Shown here in pieces: positions 17,354 to 25,634 of a stretch of 36,881 bases of DNA. Under the pieces are notes generated by a model. The model was not told the origin of the DNA. It worked only from the letters and a program-made list of their open reading frames with translations, and made no database searches. The position numbers and the translations under genes were made by a program. The DNA is from DAOTXN01 sp034435435 (GTDB lineage Bacteria > Chloroflexota > Anaerolineae > S140-20), in NCBI GenBank assembly GCA_034435435.1, contig DAOTXN010000150.1, positions 1 through 36,881 of the forward strand. Direction: 5' to 3'. Each line of letters starts with the position of its first letter. Within the stretch, counting starts at the first letter, position 1.

Positions 17354-17390
17354 ACGCGCCCCTAGCCTGCAAGGCGACGGGCGCGTTTTC
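17354..17390 (+). terminator. Rho-independent terminator after secreted-protein genes
   Basis: CGCGCCC (17355-17361) pairs with GGGCGCG (17379-17385), with a small internal GCCT/AGGC stem, followed by TTTTC. It lies 20 bases after the beta-helix gene stop and closes the operon that begins at 9039. Confidence 0.75.
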
Positions 17391-17468
17391 ATTTCTTCAT
17401 TTGACGAAGCTTGAATTATGGAGAGAATAGGAGGCAGGACGAATGATTGTGGAAAGGGGAGGCGAGAA

Positions 17469-18242
17469 ATGAACTGGACCGGATTGGCCGCTCAGGCGTG
17501 GGATCCTTCGGGCGGCGACGAGCCGTTTTATGACCACGATTTCATCCAGCGCATCATCGAGCAAAACGGCGACCCGGCGCTGGACGTGGGCTGTGGTACG
17601 GGGCGGCTGCTGTTGCGCTATCTGGCTGCCGGGCTGGACGTGGAGGGTGTGGACACCTCGGCGGATATGCTGGCCATCTGCCGTGAAAAGGCGCGGCAGC
17701 AAGGGTTGACCCCGGTTCTCTACCAGCAAGCCATGCAGGCGCTCGACCTGCCGCGCTGTTACAGGACTATTTTTATCCCGTGTGGCACTTTATGCCTGAT
17801 CATTGACCGTGACGAGGCAATGGAAGCCCTGTGTCGCTTTAACGACCATCTGGAGCGAGGCGGCACGCTGATCTTTAACTTGTTCTGGCAGTTCGACCAG
17901 GGCGGGCCGCTCTCGGACAAGCCGTTGGGGGCGTTCGGCGAGTGGGGCGATCTGTGGAGCCACGCCCAGCCTGACGGCGGCGTCATCGCTCAGCACCTCA
18001 AGATCGAAAAAATCGACCGCGTGGAGCAGATCTTGTGGGCCAGGCGGCGTTACCAGCTCATCCGCGATGGGCAGGTGCTCGAGGAAGAGATTTTCGACTC
18101 CAACGAGCGCTGGTACGGCAAGTACGAGATGGTCTTGATGCTGGAAAAGGCCGGCTTTCGGGAGGTGCAGGTCAAGGACGGTTGGTCCGATGAGGATTTC
18201 TGCGAGCGCCACGGCGCGATGGTGTTTGTGGCGAAAAAGTGA
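17469..18242 (+). CDS. Class I SAM-dependent methyltransferase
   Basis: This 257-residue cytoplasmic protein has the Rossmann methyltransferase signature: motif I ALDVGCGTGRLLLRYL (about 37-52), acidic motif II VEGVDTSADML (about 60-70), and a later block around LERGGTLIFNLFW. The C-terminal half carries a lid-like insertion and ends near GFREVQVKDGW. The substrate is not predictable. ATG 17469 is chosen over 17418 because AGGGGAGG lies a few bases upstream. The next gene starts 63 bases downstream and may be co-transcribed. Confidence 0.88.
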   Translation: MNWTGLAAQAWDPSGGDEPFYDHDFIQRIIEQNGDPALDVGCGTGRLLLRYLAAGLDVEGVDTSADMLAICREKARQQGLTPVLYQQAMQALDLPRCYRTIFIPCGTLCLIIDRDEAMEALCRFNDHLERGGTLIFNLFWQFDQGGPLSDKPLGAFGEWGDLWSHAQPDGGVIAQHLKIEKIDRVEQILWARRRYQLIRDGQVLEEEIFDSNERWYGKYEMVLMLEKAGFREVQVKDGWSDEDFCERHGAMVFVAKK

Positions 18243-18305
18243 TGTACACGTATGAGTATAGCGCATAGCGAGCATTTTGCCTGGGCCAATGGAGGCGCGC
18301 ACATA

Positions 18306-20150
18306 ATGTCACGAACCGGTTATCAACCCGACCCGCAGATGTTGAAAGATTTTTTGGAAAGCTACACCGTCCCCATCCTCAAAAGACTGGCGGCGCTTTT
18401 GACGTCGGGTCTGCCCACGCGTAAGGCCGAGCTGGTGGCGCTCATCCAGCAGCATCTGGAAAACCCGGACACCCTGCGGAAACTATGGGCCGAGCTGAAC
18501 GATTTGCAGCGAGCAGCCGTCGCCGAGGTGGTTCATGCGTGGTCTGAATTTGACGGCACCCGCTTTCGGGCCAAGTACGGCCGCGATCCTGATTGGGGCA
18601 AGTTCAGCCAGTGGGGAGAGATGGAAAAGCCCTCACCCCTCTGCCTTTTTATTTACAACGCCGAGATGCCGCGTGACCTGAAAGAACGCCTAAAACGTTT
18701 TGTGCCGCCGCCCCGCGCCGCCCAAATCAGCGGACAGACCGACGCCCCTACGACGATCCCCCAGACGTGGCACGAATATGACCACAAGACCGGCTCGCAC
18801 AAAACGCACATCGAAGAGATCGAGGTGTTCCGCTGCGAGACCGAACACGTGGCCCAGCACGACCTGCAGGCCGTGCTGCGTCTGATAGATGCCGGCAAAG
18901 TGCGGGTCAGTGACAAGACCAAGCAAGTGACGGCGGCCGGCGCGCGGGCCATCACTGAAGTGTTGCTGGGGGGAGACTTTTATCCACCCGAGAAAGAATC
19001 TGATGCTTGGACGACGGAACCGGGACCGATGCGGGCCTTTGCCTGGCCGCTCATTTTGCAGAGCGCGGGCCTGGCGAATCTGTCTGGCGCCAAGCTCCAA
19101 TTGACGCCCGCCGGCAAAAAGGCGTTGACCTCCCCCCCGCATCAGGTCATCCGCGAGGCCTGGAAGCGCTGGCTCAAAAGCACGCTGCTGGACGAATTTA
19201 ATCGCGTCCACACGATCAAGGGGCAGACCGGACAGGGCAAACGGCAGATGACGGCGGTAGCCGGCCGGCGCACGGCCATTGTAGACGCGCTGCGGGCCTG
19301 CTCGCCGCATCAATGGATCGCTTTTGACGAGTTTTCCCGTTTTATGCAGGCCGCCGGGCACACCTTTGAGGTCAGCCGCGACCTGTGGACGCTGTATATC
19401 TCGGATCGGAACTATGGCAGCCTGGGCTACTCAGGATTTGGCGATTGGCGCATCGTCCAAGGGCGCTACGCCATGGCCTTTCTGTTCGAGTATGCGGCCA
19501 CGCTGGGAGTGATTGACGTGGCCTACATCCATCCGTCAGGCGCGCGCAGCGACTATGGTGAATTATGGGGTACAGACGACCTGGACTGTTTGAGCCGTTA
19601 CGATGGATTGATGCACATTCGCATCAATGGTTTGGGCGCGTATTGCCTGGGATTGACCGAGGAGTATGTCCCGACGCCGCTGCCGGTAAAGCAGGTGCTC
19701 AAGGTGCTGCCCACCATGGATGTGGTGGCGACTGAACCGCTCCCACCCGGAGACGTGCTCGTCTTGGAGCAATTTTCCGAACAAACCTCAGACGTGGTGT
19801 GGAAGATTGAAACGTCCCGGTTGCTCAAGGCGGTAGAAGAGGGGCGCGCGGTCGCCGATATAGTGGCCTTTTTGCAGGCCAAGTCCGGCGAGAGCCTGCC
19901 GGGCGCTGTGACGATTTTCTTCAACGAGGCAGCCGAGCGGGCTAAACGCCTGGTGAACCGTGGTCCCGCGCTGCTCATCGAAGCGCAAGACGCTGCGCTG
20001 GCCCAGCTCATCGCCAACGATAGCCGCTTGCGCTCGCTGTGTATGCTGGCCGGCGAGCGGCACATCGTCGTCCCGGCCGACGCCGAGAGCGCCTTTCGGC
20101 GGGCGCTGCGCGAGCTGGGTTACACTTTGCCGGCGCAAAGTAGACCGTGA
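18306..20150 (+). CDS. Helicase-C3/XPB-like domain protein, no helicase motors
   Basis: This 614-residue protein has an N-terminal winged-helix or SAP-like region (LPTRKAELVALIQQHLENPDTL; LNDLQRAAVAEVVH), a middle region of unknown fold, and a C-terminal part like the Helicase_C_3 domain of XPB-type proteins (VLVLEQFSEQTSDVVWKIETSRL; a wHTH-like DIVAFLQAKSGESLP). I see no Walker A or DExx motifs, so it is not an ATP-driven helicase. DNA binding is plausible but unproven. ATG 18306 (MSRTGYQPD) has GGAGG upstream; the ATG at 18252 has none. It converges on the small Cys protein at 20179. Confidence 0.7.
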   Translation: MSRTGYQPDPQMLKDFLESYTVPILKRLAALLTSGLPTRKAELVALIQQHLENPDTLRKLWAELNDLQRAAVAEVVHAWSEFDGTRFRAKYGRDPDWGKFSQWGEMEKPSPLCLFIYNAEMPRDLKERLKRFVPPPRAAQISGQTDAPTTIPQTWHEYDHKTGSHKTHIEEIEVFRCETEHVAQHDLQAVLRLIDAGKVRVSDKTKQVTAAGARAITEVLLGGDFYPPEKESDAWTTEPGPMRAFAWPLILQSAGLANLSGAKLQLTPAGKKALTSPPHQVIREAWKRWLKSTLLDEFNRVHTIKGQTGQGKRQMTAVAGRRTAIVDALRACSPHQWIAFDEFSRFMQAAGHTFEVSRDLWTLYISDRNYGSLGYSGFGDWRIVQGRYAMAFLFEYAATLGVIDVAYIHPSGARSDYGELWGTDDLDCLSRYDGLMHIRINGLGAYCLGLTEEYVPTPLPVKQVLKVLPTMDVVATEPLPPGDVLVLEQFSEQTSDVVWKIETSRLLKAVEEGRAVADIVAFLQAKSGESLPGAVTIFFNEAAERAKRLVNRGPALLIEAQDAALAQLIANDSRLRSLCMLAGERHIVVPADAESAFRRALRELGYTLPAQSRP

Positions 20151-20151
20151 T

Positions 20152-20168
20152 ACACCCTCACGGGGTGT
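20152..20168. terminator. Hairpin between convergent genes
   Basis: ACACCC (20152-20157) pairs with GGGTGT (20163-20168) around TCACG. It sits in the 28-base gap between the helicase-like gene and the small Cys protein. There is no T-run, so it is a weak or Rho-assisted terminator at most. Confidence 0.35.
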
Positions 20169-20178
20169 CCTTGTCCCG

Positions 20179-20340
20179 TCAACAGCCCGGCTCGCCATAG
20201 TTGCCGCAGCAACTCGATGCCGTGCGCAGCTTGATCCAATTGTTGCGCACAAACAGGCGCACTTTGCGCGGCAATGGCATGGGCTTGAACAAGTTTTCGA
20301 GTGTTTCCAGGGGTGTACCCCGGCGTTTTTTGGCGCACAT
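20179..20340 (-). CDS. Small 53-residue Cys-motif protein
   Basis: This ORF is basic and ends in SSCCGNYGEPGC. Cysteines at 44, 45 and 53 could bind metal, and Cys2 is near the N-terminus. The ATG at 20338-20340 has a good GGAGG 8 bases upstream. A longer frame begins at 20367 but lacks such a site. The core NLFKPMPLPRKVRLFVRNNW looks like an amphipathic helix. I believe similar small proteins occur in Chloroflexota, but I cannot name a function. It follows the M16C protease gene after a palindrome and may be transcribed with it. Confidence 0.65.
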   Translation of the reverse strand: MCAKKRRGTPLETLENLFKPMPLPRKVRLFVRNNWIKLRTASSCCGNYGEPGC

Positions 20341-20356
20341 AATGTACCCCTCCACG

Positions 20357-20387
20357 CTGTAGGACAAGATGCCATCTTGTCCTACAG
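20357..20387. repeat. Perfect 15-bp palindrome at protease 3' end
   Basis: CTGTAGGACAAGATG (20357-20371) and CATCTTGTCCTACAG (20373-20387) are perfect inverted copies around one base. The minus-strand copy supplies the last sense codon (CTG) and the TAG stop (20382-20384) of the M16C protease gene. It could act as an mRNA 3' hairpin between this gene and the small Cys protein. Confidence 0.75.
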
Positions 20388-23291
20388 TACTTTCTGGACT
20401 GCCAGCCAGCCTCCTTTAACCACGTTGGCCGCGTCAATGGCTTCCTGCGAGCCGAGTACGGCCACCAGACCCCGCGCGTTGACCTGTTCCAAAACCTCGG
20501 CAAAAGCTTTGAAATCGGCGACGGTCGCGCCCAGCACCTCTTCGCGCCGGCGCTGACGCTTGTCGTCCGTGTCGCCGGTCAAATAACGCGCCAATGAGCT
20601 AAAGCCCTTGGCATCGGGGAGCTGATACTGGTCCATGTCGCCGATGGCCCCGATGATGCTCTTGGTCAATTCGTCTGGGGACAGGTCGAGCTGGCGCAGG
20701 AACGCCGCCGTCCCATCGTATCTGTCCAGCGTCTCCAGCAGGTTCGGGTCGCGGTACGACAGGTAGGTCAGCACGCCGGAGCGGTGGTCAAAGGCGAAAA
20801 AGCCGCCATACGCGCCGCCCTGGATGCGGATTTTTTCCCAGATGTAGGTGGTGCTCAGGTACTTGGCGATGACCGCCACCGACCCATCCAGCTCGTAACC
20901 CAGCCGGTACAGGTTGGCCCCCTTGCCCACGTAATTGACTTGCGCAGGGATGGTGAATCCTTCATGGGCCGGGGCGGCGGGCGGCGCCCACTGGAAGGGC
21001 TGGGCCGGAGCCACGGGCAGGGTTTTCAAGAATCCGTTCAACTGCGGGCGGAACCTGGCCCAATGGTCGGCGTCCAGCGTGACGTTGCACAACATGTTAT
21101 TCCGGTTGACCAGCAATCGCCGGACTTGCTCCAGCTTTTCCAGCACGGCGGGCCAGTTTTGCTCCACGTCTTGGGCCAGTTGGCGCACGAAAAACAGCGA
21201 TTCGACCCCGTTCATCTGCTCGGCGGCCCACCCGGCGGGGTCGAACTTGGACCGTAAGCGCACGTTGACCAAGCGGTGGCCCCCCGGTACGAGACCGGTC
21301 TCTTTGCCGGCCTTTTCTTCCAGCACCATCTGCTTGAAACGCTCCCGGTTGTCCAGCTTGATCGTGAGCAGTACGTCGCGCAGAATGTCCAGCAACGCCG
21401 GGGCTTTGTCCACCGTGGCTTTGCCGCGCAAAAAGAGCCACGCCGCGCCGTCGGCGGATGCGGGAGTCGCGGCGGTAAAAGTCGTCGGCGCGACGCCGCC
21501 GGTCTCGCGTCCGATGCGCTGCGACAGCTTGACAAAGTCTTCGCGCTCGGTGCCGATTTTGACCAGCGCCTCGCCGAACAGCGGCGCGTAGGGCAGTAAT
21601 TCCTGGGGTAGCGCCCGCAAGTCAAAACCCACGTCCAGGTAAACGATGCCGTTGGTGAAAAGGTCGTGGTACAGGATTTCGGTCCCGTTTTCGGAGATGG
21701 CTTGCAGCGGGATGTGTTTGTTCTGCTTATCCAGGTCGTCCAGCGCCAGGGTGGGGATAGTGGCCAGGGCTTCGGGCGGGTCAGGCGTCTCCTGCAATCG
21801 CTTGAGCTCGCGGGTGTGTTTGATGACGGCTTGCAGGTCGGCGGCGCTCATCCCGGCGCGGACCTGGGCCAGTCGCTCGGACTCGGCGGCTTCTTGGCGC
21901 TGGCGCAACGTGGGGTCGGGTTGTAGGACCACAGTGACGCGATGCGGGTTGTCCAGCAGGTAGCGGCGGAGCAGATTCTCGAAATATGGCTCGCCCGCGT
22001 CCAGCCGGGCTTTGACCGCCGCCAGGGGCGCCTCGAAGGCCAGCGGAGCCAAGGGGTCGCCGCCGTGCAACCAGGTGGTCAGCGCGCGCAGCAGCAGCGA
22101 CAGACCGCGCGGGTACGGGCCGGTGTTGTTTTCGCGTAGCCGAAACTCGACGGTATTGACCGAGGCTGCCACCATATCGGGTTCGATGCCGCCATCTGCC
22201 AGGCCGGCCAGCGTGTCCAGAATCAGCGCCTCGACTTGTGCGGCGTTGTCTACCGCGATGCCTTTGAGGCCGGTGGAAAAGACCAGTTGGCGCAGGTCGT
22301 TTTCGAGACCGCCGCCGGTCAGGTCTTCGCCCAGGCCGGAGTCGATGAGCGCCTTGCGCAGCGGCGAGGCGGGCGCGCCGACGAGGATGTGCGACAGGAT
22401 GTTCAGCCCCAGGGTGGTCTCGGGGTCGGCGTGTTCGTCCAACATCCAGTTCACCGTCACAAAGCCTTTGCCCTCGCCATCGCTGGCGTCGTAGGGGAAG
22501 GTGCGACGCTGGGGGGACGCGAAGCGCGGGTGCAAGGGCACGGTCGAGTCCACTTGAAGCGGTTCGAAATCGCGCAGGTACTCGTCCAGCAGGCGCAAGC
22601 GCTCGTCCGAATGGTCGTCGCCGTAGATAAAGAGGCGCGCATTGGAGGGGTGGTAGTAGGTGGCGTGGAAGCGCTTGAACTGGGCGTAGGTCAGGTCGGG
22701 GATTTTTTGCGGATCGCCGCCTGAATCAAAGCCGTATAGGTTATCCGGGAAAAGGGCTTGCTGGCTGTAGCGGTTCAAGAGGTTATCGGGCGACGAGTAG
22801 GCCCCTTTCATCTCGTTAAAGACGATCCCTTTGAACGTGAGCGGGTCGTCCGGGTTCTCCAGCTCATAGTGCCAGCCTTCCTGGTCCAGCGTGTGGGGCG
22901 GGATGCGCGGGTAAAACACGGCGTCCAGATAGACGTCCATCAAGTTGTAAAAGTCTTTGAGATTTTGACTGGCGATAGGGTAGCAGGTCTTGTCGGGGTA
23001 GGTAAAGGCGTTCAAAAAGGTGTTGAGCGAGCCTTTGACCAGCTCGACGAAGGGTTCTTTGACCGGGTATTTGCGCGAGCCGCACAGCACGGCGTGCTCC
23101 ATAATGTGGGCCACGCCGGTCGAGTCGGTGGGGGTGGTGCGAAAGTTGACGCTGAATACTTTGTTCTCGTCGTCGTTTTCCAGCGCCAGCAATTCCGCGC
23201 CGGTCCGCACGTGACGGAACAGCCGCGCCCGGGTGTTGATTTCGGGGATGTTTTGCTCGCGTATGAGTTCAAATCCGTGAATGGTGGTCAT
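20382..23291 (-). CDS. M16C presequence-type zinc metalloprotease (PreP/insulinase family)
   Basis: The 969-residue product matches the length of PreP/Cym1-type proteases, which degrade short unstructured peptides in a closed two-half chamber. The inverted zinc motif HIMEH is at residues 62-66, within STGVAHIMEHAVLCGS, followed by KYPVKEPFVELVKGSLNTFLNAFTYPDKTCYPI, typical of the family. The second half has the conserved GGAYGGFFAFDHRSGVLTYLSYRDPN segment. The ATG at 23291 has GAGGAG upstream and lies 9 bases after the PIG-L stop, so the two are co-transcribed. The last codons come from a palindrome. Cellular role is probably peptide clearance. Confidence 0.95.
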   Translation of the reverse strand: MTTIHGFELIREQNIPEINTRARLFRHVRTGAELLALENDDENKVFSVNFRTTPTDSTGVAHIMEHAVLCGSRKYPVKEPFVELVKGSLNTFLNAFTYPDKTCYPIASQNLKDFYNLMDVYLDAVFYPRIPPHTLDQEGWHYELENPDDPLTFKGIVFNEMKGAYSSPDNLLNRYSQQALFPDNLYGFDSGGDPQKIPDLTYAQFKRFHATYYHPSNARLFIYGDDHSDERLRLLDEYLRDFEPLQVDSTVPLHPRFASPQRRTFPYDASDGEGKGFVTVNWMLDEHADPETTLGLNILSHILVGAPASPLRKALIDSGLGEDLTGGGLENDLRQLVFSTGLKGIAVDNAAQVEALILDTLAGLADGGIEPDMVAASVNTVEFRLRENNTGPYPRGLSLLLRALTTWLHGGDPLAPLAFEAPLAAVKARLDAGEPYFENLLRRYLLDNPHRVTVVLQPDPTLRQRQEAAESERLAQVRAGMSAADLQAVIKHTRELKRLQETPDPPEALATIPTLALDDLDKQNKHIPLQAISENGTEILYHDLFTNGIVYLDVGFDLRALPQELLPYAPLFGEALVKIGTEREDFVKLSQRIGRETGGVAPTTFTAATPASADGAAWLFLRGKATVDKAPALLDILRDVLLTIKLDNRERFKQMVLEEKAGKETGLVPGGHRLVNVRLRSKFDPAGWAAEQMNGVESLFFVRQLAQDVEQNWPAVLEKLEQVRRLLVNRNNMLCNVTLDADHWARFRPQLNGFLKTLPVAPAQPFQWAPPAAPAHEGFTIPAQVNYVGKGANLYRLGYELDGSVAVIAKYLSTTYIWEKIRIQGGAYGGFFAFDHRSGVLTYLSYRDPNLLETLDRYDGTAAFLRQLDLSPDELTKSIIGAIGDMDQYQLPDAKGFSSLARYLTGDTDDKRQRRREEVLGATVADFKAFAEVLEQVNARGLVAVLGSQEAIDAANVVKGGWLAVQKVL

Positions 23292-23300
23292 GATGCTCCT

Positions 23301-24119
23301 CTATCTCAAGCCCTCAAACAGGTCCGTCTCGATGCCCTCCGGCCGGCCGACAGTCGAATGAGCCAGCACAAAAGTCTCCTGCCGGAACCATTCTTCGCGC
23401 AATACCTCGTCGGGGGTGTCGGCGAAACGATTGTGCCGCCCGACCTGTGTGGCGTGGCAGCGGATGCCGTCTAGCTTGGTTCGGGCGTAATCGCTCACGT
23501 CGATGACGGTGGTGATCTCGTGGCGCGGCCGCCCGACGAAGAAAAAGGGCACGCCGTCCATCATCACCGCCGGAGGCTGGCGGCCCCCCGCCAATTGACC
23601 GATGGCGGCCACTTGTTCCTCGGGCAAGGCGCGGTGGTACAGCTTGCTGACCTGGTATGGCTCGCACACTTCGGGGTCGGGGAAGCAATCCGGGTCGGCG
23701 GCCATATACACGGCGATGGTGGCCCAACGGTGTACGGCGATGTGGTCGTAATGGCCGTAGATGCCGTCTGGCCCAAACGTGACGAGCACTTGCGGCTGCA
23801 ACTCGCGGATCAGCCGCACCAGCTTGCCCACCGCCTGTCCCTGGTGAACGATGGGTAACTGCCCATCCACGTAATCCATAAAGCGCGGCGGATGGATGCC
23901 GTAAATCTCGCACGCGCAGCGCAGCTCGTGCTCGCGCACCGCGGGCAGGTTGGCGGGCGTGGCCAGGTCTGGCTCGGCGATTTGACCCGCCTCGCCGCGC
24001 GTGGCGGTGACCAGGTACACGTCAATTCCTTCGGCGGCGTATTTGGTGAGCGTGCCGCCGGTCCCGAACGCTTCGTCGTCGGGGTGGGCAAATACGGCCA
24101 TAAGCGTCAGATCGTCCAA
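23301..24119 (-). CDS. PIG-L family (GlcNAc-type) deacetylase
   Basis: The 272-residue protein belongs to the zinc-dependent PIG-L/LmbE family, which removes acetyl groups from GlcNAc conjugates, as in mycothiol or bacillithiol synthesis. The AHPDDE motif is at residues 11-16 with zinc ligands His12 and Asp15, and the second motif GHYDHIAVH follows around 140-150. Substrate cannot be assigned. The start is a TTG at 24117-24119 with GGAG about 8 bases upstream; the ATG six codons later would delete the first strand. It lies 31 bases after the HicB-like gene and 9 before the protease gene. Confidence 0.92.
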   Translation of the reverse strand: MDDLTLMAVFAHPDDEAFGTGGTLTKYAAEGIDVYLVTATRGEAGQIAEPDLATPANLPAVREHELRCACEIYGIHPPRFMDYVDGQLPIVHQGQAVGKLVRLIRELQPQVLVTFGPDGIYGHYDHIAVHRWATIAVYMAADPDCFPDPEVCEPYQVSKLYHRALPEEQVAAIGQLAGGRQPPAVMMDGVPFFFVGRPRHEITTVIDVSDYARTKLDGIRCHATQVGRHNRFADTPDEVLREEWFRQETFVLAHSTVGRPEGIETDLFEGLR

Positions 24120-24150
24120 GATTTTTCTCCACTCTATTTTAGGCGATATT

Positions 24151-24414
24151 TCACGCTGCCATCATCCGTAAGGTGAAGGAACGGTTGAGGTCCAGCTTGT
24201 CTAGCTCCACTGGAATAGGCGATCCCTTTTCACTGCGGGCGGCGATCATTGCCCGGATGTTACCAGGGATGGCGCGCATCGCCTCATCCAGGGTTTCACC
24301 CCAGGCGTGGCAGCCTTGCAGCCACGGGCAACTGACCTGATAGACCTGGTCTTGCTCTAAATAGTTCACTGTTATAGGGATGACGATTTCGTCCATTACG
24401 ATGGTCTCGTTCAC
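24151..24414 (-). CDS. HicB-like antitoxin-family protein (orphan)
   Basis: This 87-residue protein has the HicB partial RNase H-like fold: ITVNYLEQDQVYQVSCPWLQGCHAWGETLDEAMRAI. The pattern of a central CPxLxGC-type segment then GxTxxEA is characteristic. HicB proteins neutralise the HicA mRNA interferase; no HicA-type ORF lies nearby and no C-terminal DNA-binding domain is present. It may instead be one of the many stand-alone HicB-like proteins. The start is GTG 24414 with AAGGAG about 8 bases upstream; ATG 24396 is an alternative. It is first in an operon with PIG-L and the protease. Confidence 0.8.
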   Translation of the reverse strand: MNETIVMDEIVIPITVNYLEQDQVYQVSCPWLQGCHAWGETLDEAMRAIPGNIRAMIAARSEKGSPIPVELDKLDLNRSFTLRMMAA

Positions 24415-24455
24415 CTCGGTTGCTCCTTTTTCGCGCCGGTGGGTCGACTGGCCTG

Positions 24456-24484
24456 AGTTTACAGCAGATAGGGAGCGGCGTCAA
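24456..24484 (-). promoter_or_regulatory. Promoter for HicB-like / PIG-L / protease operon
   Basis: On the minus strand TTGACG (24479-24484), a 17-base spacer and TAAACT (24456-24461). Transcription should begin near 24449, about 35 bases before the GTG at 24414. Confidence 0.65.
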
Positions 24485-24562
24485 GAAAATGATGGTCAGG
24501 GTATAAAATCGGAGGCGGGTGTGTTTTTTCGCAAGGCGGTTTTTCGATTTCGCGGCGAACGG

Positions 24563-24568
24563 TATAAT
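24563..24568 (+). promoter_or_regulatory. -10 element for BHMT-like/oxidase operon
   Basis: A perfect TATAAT is followed 25 bases later by the ATG pair at 24594 and 24597, with a GGGAGGG Shine-Dalgarno in between. The -35 region (TTTTTC) is poor, so activation by a regulator is possible. Confidence 0.5.
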
Positions 24569-24593
24569 GTCCACATCTGCCAGGGAGGGTGAT

Positions 24594-25634
24594 ATGATGA
24601 GTAACAAGAAAGGTCTTTTGGAGCGTTTGGAGCAGGGGGTGGTCTTGGGCGCGGAAGGGTATGTGTTTGAGCTGGAGCGACGCGGCTATCTCAAGGCCGG
24701 GCCGTATGTGCCCGAAGTCGTGCTGGATTACCCCGAGGCCGTCAAAGAACTGCACCGCGAGTTTCTACGCGCCGGCGCCGAGGTGATGGTCGCCTTGACC
24801 TATTATGCCGACCGCCAAAAACTAAAAACGGTCGGCCGGGAGGGGGATTTGGAGCGGCTCAACCGCCAGGCCGTGCGGCTGGCGCGCGAGGTGGCCGCCG
24901 AAGGGGAGGCGCTGGTGGCCGGGAACATTGCCAACACCTGGGTTTACGATCATCGCAACCACGCCGAAACGGCCAGGCTAGTGCGGCAAATCTACACCGA
25001 GCAGGTGGAATGGGCGGTAGATGAGGGCGTGGATTTTGTGATCGCTGAAACGCTGGGCTATCTCGGCGAGGGCTTGCTGGCTTTGGAGGTCATCAAAAAG
25101 TTTGACCTGCCTGCGATGATCACCTTTGGCGCGGTGGAAGACACGCTGCGCGAGGGTCATAGCTATGCACAGGCGTGCCGCATCCTGGAGGAAGAGGGGG
25201 CGGACGTGATCGGTCTCAACTGCGCCCAGGGACCGCGCACGATGCTCCCACTTTTGGAGCAGATTCGAGGGACGGTCAAAGGCTACGTGGCCGCCCAACC
25301 TGTGCCCTACCGCACCACGCCGGCCCAGCCGACCTTTCAAGCGTTAAAAGAGCCAGGACGCGACCGGGCGTTCCCTGTGGCGCTGGATCCCTTTGTGCAC
25401 ACGCGCTTCGAGATGGCCGAGTTTGCGCTGCAAGCTCGCCAGTTGGGGGTGAATTATATCGGCTTATGTTGCGGCGGCGCGCCGCATCACGTGCGGGCTA
25501 TGGCCGAAGCCCTGGGTCGCACACCCCCGGCCGGCCGCTATTCGCCCGATCTGTCGCTGCATCCGATGCTGGGGGCCAACGTCCAGCAGCAGGACCGCGA
25601 GTTCTTGAGCTATTGGAAAGACGGTGAAGCGTGA
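24594..25634 (+). CDS. Betaine-homocysteine S-methyltransferase-like enzyme
   Basis: This 346-residue zinc enzyme transfers a methyl group to homocysteine to make methionine. Its N-terminus closely follows the animal BHMT pattern (RGYLKAGPYVPE, PEAVKELHREFLRAGAEVM, YYADRQKL), not only the general homocysteine methyltransferase family. The three zinc cysteines are present at 210 (GLNC), 292 and 293 (IGLCCGG), matching human C217, C299 and C300 with a constant offset. The donor is probably glycine betaine or a related methylated amine, but this is inference. Two ATGs are possible (24594, 24597) after GGGAGGG. The oxidase start overlaps its stop (GTGA), so the two are translationally coupled. 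Confidence 0.9.
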   Translation: MMSNKKGLLERLEQGVVLGAEGYVFELERRGYLKAGPYVPEVVLDYPEAVKELHREFLRAGAEVMVALTYYADRQKLKTVGREGDLERLNRQAVRLAREVAAEGEALVAGNIANTWVYDHRNHAETARLVRQIYTEQVEWAVDEGVDFVIAETLGYLGEGLLALEVIKKFDLPAMITFGAVEDTLREGHSYAQACRILEEEGADVIGLNCAQGPRTMLPLLEQIRGTVKGYVAAQPVPYRTTPAQPTFQALKEPGRDRAFPVALDPFVHTRFEMAEFALQARQLGVNYIGLCCGGAPHHVRAMAEALGRTPPAGRYSPDLSLHPMLGANVQQQDREFLSYWKDGEA

